Assembly: GCA_021161685.1 (NCBI GenBank)
Contig: JAGHAD010000051.1
Coordinates: 1 to 8,945, forward strand
From: Thermoplasmata archaeon
GTDB taxonomy: Archaea; Thermoplasmatota; E2; DHVEG-1; B18-G2
Direction of reading: 5' to 3'
DNA: 8,945 nucleotides
Both the position numbers and the translations under genes were made by a program. Shown here one piece after another: positions 7,344 through 8,945 of this stretch; within the stretch, counting starts at the first letter, position 1, and every line of letters begins with the position of its first letter. The notes beneath the pieces were generated by a model. It was not told the origin of the DNA. It was given only the letters and a program-made list of their open reading frames with translations, and did not search any database.

Positions 7344-8189
7344 ATGGATATGGGATGTATGCTTGGAAAATGTGCATCCATTGCACTGATTTCTTTCTTG
7401 ATTCTTCTGGCGGGATGTATGGAGAAGCGGGTTAGTCACGGGTTCAGTATCCAAAGCGCAGTTGAAAATGCGAAGGATGGAGCAACCATAGAGGTGCCAG
7501 CAGGAATATATTATGAAAGTGTGGTAATAGATAAATCTGTAAAGCTCATTGCCTCTGGAAACGCAAGTATTGTTCCAGAGAAAGAATTTGCAATAAAGAT
7601 ATGTGCTGACAACGTAACCGTAAAAGGGTTCAACATAACTTTTCCTAGCAATGATGAACAGACCTTTGGAATAAAGATAGAGGGAAACAACAGCACGGTA
7701 GAGATGAATCGAATTTCATCGTGCACCTACGGTATTTACGTAAAATGGAATTGCAAAGGTAACAGAATATCCCGCAACCTCATCTCTGGTAATCGGTATG
7801 GGATCTATGTGATAAGCGGAAGTAGCAGGAACGAGATCTTTGAAAACAACATATCGTGGAATGTCTATGGAATAAGGATGAAGGGAAAGGACAGCGTTAT
7901 ATTTAGAAACGTATTTTATAGGAACAATTTTGGCATCCTAATGTGCTGTGGCTCTGGGAACAATACCGTTTACATGAACAACTTCATTAAGAACGTCATT
8001 CATGCAGAAGATGATAGATACACCAACAAGTGGAGCTTTAACAATACTGGCAATTACTGGGATAATTACAATGGTACGGATGCAGATGGAGACGGTAGGG
8101 GAGATTCACCTTATCCAATTCCTGGAAGAGGTGGAAAGAAGGATGAATTTCCAATGATGGAGCCAATAGAAATAGATGTTAAGCCATGA
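7344..8189 (+). CDS. Surface lipoprotein with NosD-like right-handed beta-helix
   Basis: The protein has 281 residues from the ATG at 7344. A hydrophobic signal (about 12-22) ends in lipobox LAGC with Cys25 predicted to be lipidated. The frame stays open upstream to 7206, but that would bury the lipobox and run antisense through the protease signal peptide. ATG 7350 and ATG 7359 are alternative starts; a GGGG stretch at 7337-7340 could serve 7344 or 7350. Residues 33-75 (SAVENAKDGATIEVPAGIY) are the typical opening of pectate-lyase-like/NosD folds, followed by repeated N-x-I, G-I-x-V rungs to about 220. Residues 230-257 carry the GNYWDNYNG and DADGDGRGD end motif, shared with the two caps in the neighbouring protease. 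Related proteins bind or process carbohydrates or act as surface scaffolds, and no catalytic site is recognisable here. It lies head-to-head with the protease gene, so joint action at the cell surface is plausible but inferred. Confidence 0.9.
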   Translation: MDMGCMLGKCASIALISFLILLAGCMEKRVSHGFSIQSAVENAKDGATIEVPAGIYYESVVIDKSVKLIASGNASIVPEKEFAIKICADNVTVKGFNITFPSNDEQTFGIKIEGNNSTVEMNRISSCTYGIYVKWNCKGNRISRNLISGNRYGIYVISGSSRNEIFENNISWNVYGIRMKGKDSVIFRNVFYRNNFGILMCCGSGNNTVYMNNFIKNVIHAEDDRYTNKWSFNNTGNYWDNYNGTDADGDGRGDSPYPIPGRGGKKDEFPMMEPIEIDVKP

Positions 8190-8202
8190 GCTAGTAGAAA
8201 AC

Positions 8203-8211
8203 ATTTATTAT
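8203..8211 (+). promoter_or_regulatory. TATA-like box for the small downstream gene
   Basis: ATTTATTAT lies in the 20-base gap after the lipoprotein stop. Transcription about 27 bases downstream would begin near 8234, exactly at an in-frame ATG, which suggests a leaderless mRNA. The TTTATTA core recurs at 8663-8669. The evidence is positional only. Confidence 0.4.
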
Positions 8212-8647
8212 GCTAAATCTAGATCGGAAAACAATGAAGTGGGAAAACTCGCTGATGGCATTTGAGGAAGATATAAAAAGCAGAAGTTGGCTGGACTGGT
8301 TAAAAGCGCACACCTCCGGCTTCAAACCCCTGCACAGGTACGAGGGTATTCTAGAACTTAGCAAAGAAGAATTAACTTTCGATGGGAGGGATGTAAAAGA
8401 GAACGGGAAGTTCAAACTGAAAATACCTCTAAGGAATATAACAGATGTTCATTACGGCTTCGATGAGGTTTTTAAAGGGAGAGAAGAGAGAGCATGGCCA
8501 TGGAATAAACCATTAAGAATAAAATATCAATCTGAGGAGGGCGAGAGAACAATATACCTATTTGCTCATTTTCACCATAAAAGTGGAATAAGGATATCTG
8601 ATAACAAGGAGTTGTATGAGAAACTGAAGGAAATACGCCGGAATTAA
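8210..8647 (+). CDS. Small cytoplasmic protein of unknown function, possibly PH/GRAM-like
   Basis: The longest frame has 145 residues from the ATG at 8210. No Shine-Dalgarno site precedes that ATG, and it overlaps a TATA-like box, so the true start may be the ATG at 8234 (137 residues, leaderless) or 8255. There is no signal peptide or membrane segment. After a Trp-rich amphipathic start (SRSWLDWLKAH), residues about 43-122 look like successive beta strands: YEGILELSKEELTF, then KFKLKIPLRNITDV, LRIKYQ and RTIYLFA. A final helix ends in NKELYEKLKEIRR. A strand-rich barrel plus C-terminal helix is the pattern of PH/GRAM-type domains, which bind lipids or peptides, but this rests on pattern alone and no family motif is recognised. 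It follows the lipoprotein gene by 20 bases on the same strand; the possible separate promoter makes an operon uncertain. Confidence 0.75.
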   Translation: MLNLDRKTMKWENSLMAFEEDIKSRSWLDWLKAHTSGFKPLHRYEGILELSKEELTFDGRDVKENGKFKLKIPLRNITDVHYGFDEVFKGREERAWPWNKPLRIKYQSEEGERTIYLFAHFHHKSGIRISDNKELYEKLKEIRRN

Positions 8648-8690
8648 AAAATAAAGAAAAAATTTATTAAGGGTTAAATTTGAAAGGCAC
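8648..8690. promoter_or_regulatory. Very AT-rich spacer: promoter on plus strand or U-rich terminator on minus strand
   Basis: G+C is only about 20% here. Read on the plus strand, TTTATTA (8663-8669) preceded by an A-run is a fair TATA box and would start RNA near 8692, at the beginning of the GC-rich segment. Read on the minus strand, the T-runs at 8662-8646 resemble an archaeal oligo-U terminator for a transcript coming from the right edge. The sequence alone does not decide between the two. Confidence 0.45.
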
Positions 8691-8945
8691 TGTCATGCCG
8701 TTATCGCATGCCTGACGGAGTAGAAACATGGCTTACCCTCTTCCACGTCACGACTCCTAGCCAGAACCGCGGATTATAGACTGTAAATGCTAGGCGTTAC
8801 AAGGAACCCATGCGGGATATTTCCATATGTGACCCGTCCTTCCTCCCGCTGGATATTCTCCAGCTGTGCCGTATGCGATCCAGACGATCTTGCTACGATA
8901 AGGTACGAACACGTCAGTACTGCTCCATTTCGGCTCCGTATACAT
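8691..8945. other. GC-rich unassigned segment, candidate structured non-coding RNA (continues past the window edge)
   Basis: Roughly 50% G+C and CpG-rich, sharply unlike the AT-rich DNA to its left. No known RNA family or protein is recognised. Local pairings found by eye: 8692-8695 with 8713-8716 plus 8696-8698 with 8706-8708; 8752-8754 with 8796-8798, 8756-8761 with 8789-8794 and 8762-8764 with 8781-8783; 8803-8809 with 8814-8816 and 8821-8824. Further pairings are 8848-8853 with 8859-8864 (perfect 6-bp stem, 5-base loop), and 8870-8873, 8875-8880 with 8886-8889, 8892-8897. Several stems share one shape: a 3-bp upper stem set off by a 4-5 base bulge on the 3' side. In AT-rich thermophile genomes such GC islands often mark stable RNAs. 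By-eye hairpins in GC-rich DNA can also arise by chance. Strand is unresolved. Short open frames exist on both strands (plus 8787-8945, minus 8945-8790), so a partial protein gene is the main alternative. Confidence 0.4.

Noticed and set aside
8718..8738. Similarity to conserved region V of RNase P RNA (AGAAACATGGCTTAC).
   Set aside because: Region V lies near the 3' end of RNase P RNA, but the preceding few hundred bases are an AT-rich protein gene. No region I-like GAGGAAAGTC is visible in the segment on either strand, so even a permuted form is unsupported.
8758..8780. Resemblance of TAGCCAGAACCGCGG to the 530 loop of 16S rRNA.
   Set aside because: The match is short and interrupted, and the neighbouring sequence has none of the flanking 16S signatures. 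The position is also only about 70 bases from a possible RNA start.
8691..8945. SRP RNA, 5S rRNA or tRNA in the GC-rich segment.
   Set aside because: I found no SRP S-domain core, no 5S signatures, and no tRNA T-loop with cloverleaf pairing on either strand.

Overview
The window looks archaeal and most likely euryarchaeal. It has a HerA-family ATPase, lipobox-type lipoproteins, and large secreted proteins built from subtilase, NosD/beta-helix, PKD and thrombospondin-3-like calcium modules. Intergenic gaps hold TATA-like boxes, and Shine-Dalgarno sequences precede some genes. Such secreted architectures are common in Thermoplasmatota and related Euryarchaeota, but no ribosomal RNA or other clear marker is visible, so the placement is an inference. 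Coding DNA is moderately AT-rich, with frequent AGA/AGG arginine and ATA isoleucine codons, which would fit a thermophile.

Layout. (1) Positions 1-1367, plus strand: the 3' part of a HerA-like ATPase gene whose 5' end lies outside the window. Its C-terminus carries a region resembling the C-terminal half of endonuclease III, including a complete C-x6-C-x2-C-x5-C iron-sulfur motif. (2) Positions 1369-2406, plus strand: a transglutaminase-like lipoprotein starting one base after the ATPase stop, apparently in the same transcript. (3) Positions 2399-7270, minus strand: a 1623-residue exported subtilisin-like protease. It has two beta-helix regions, an Ig-like domain, two PKD domains, a calcium-binding tail and a C-terminal membrane anchor. 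Its 3' end overlaps the transglutaminase gene by 8 bases. (4) Positions 7271-7343: a short divergent promoter region. (5) Positions 7344-8189, plus strand: a smaller beta-helix lipoprotein with the same NosD-type end motif as the giant protease. (6) Positions 8210-8647, plus strand: a small, probably cytoplasmic protein, possibly PH-like. (7) Positions 8648-8690: an extremely AT-rich spacer. (8) Positions 8691-8945: an unassigned, roughly 50% G+C, CpG-rich segment with several nested hairpins, a candidate structured RNA.

How it may fit together: three of the five genes encode cell-surface proteins (a protease, a beta-helix lipoprotein and a transglutaminase-fold lipoprotein), which suggests a locus for surface polypeptide or glycan processing. 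The HerA-like gene is a cytoplasmic DNA-processing enzyme and seems to be a transcriptional neighbour rather than a functional partner. The two observations most worth following are the HerA/endonuclease III-like fusion and the GC-rich segment at the right edge.
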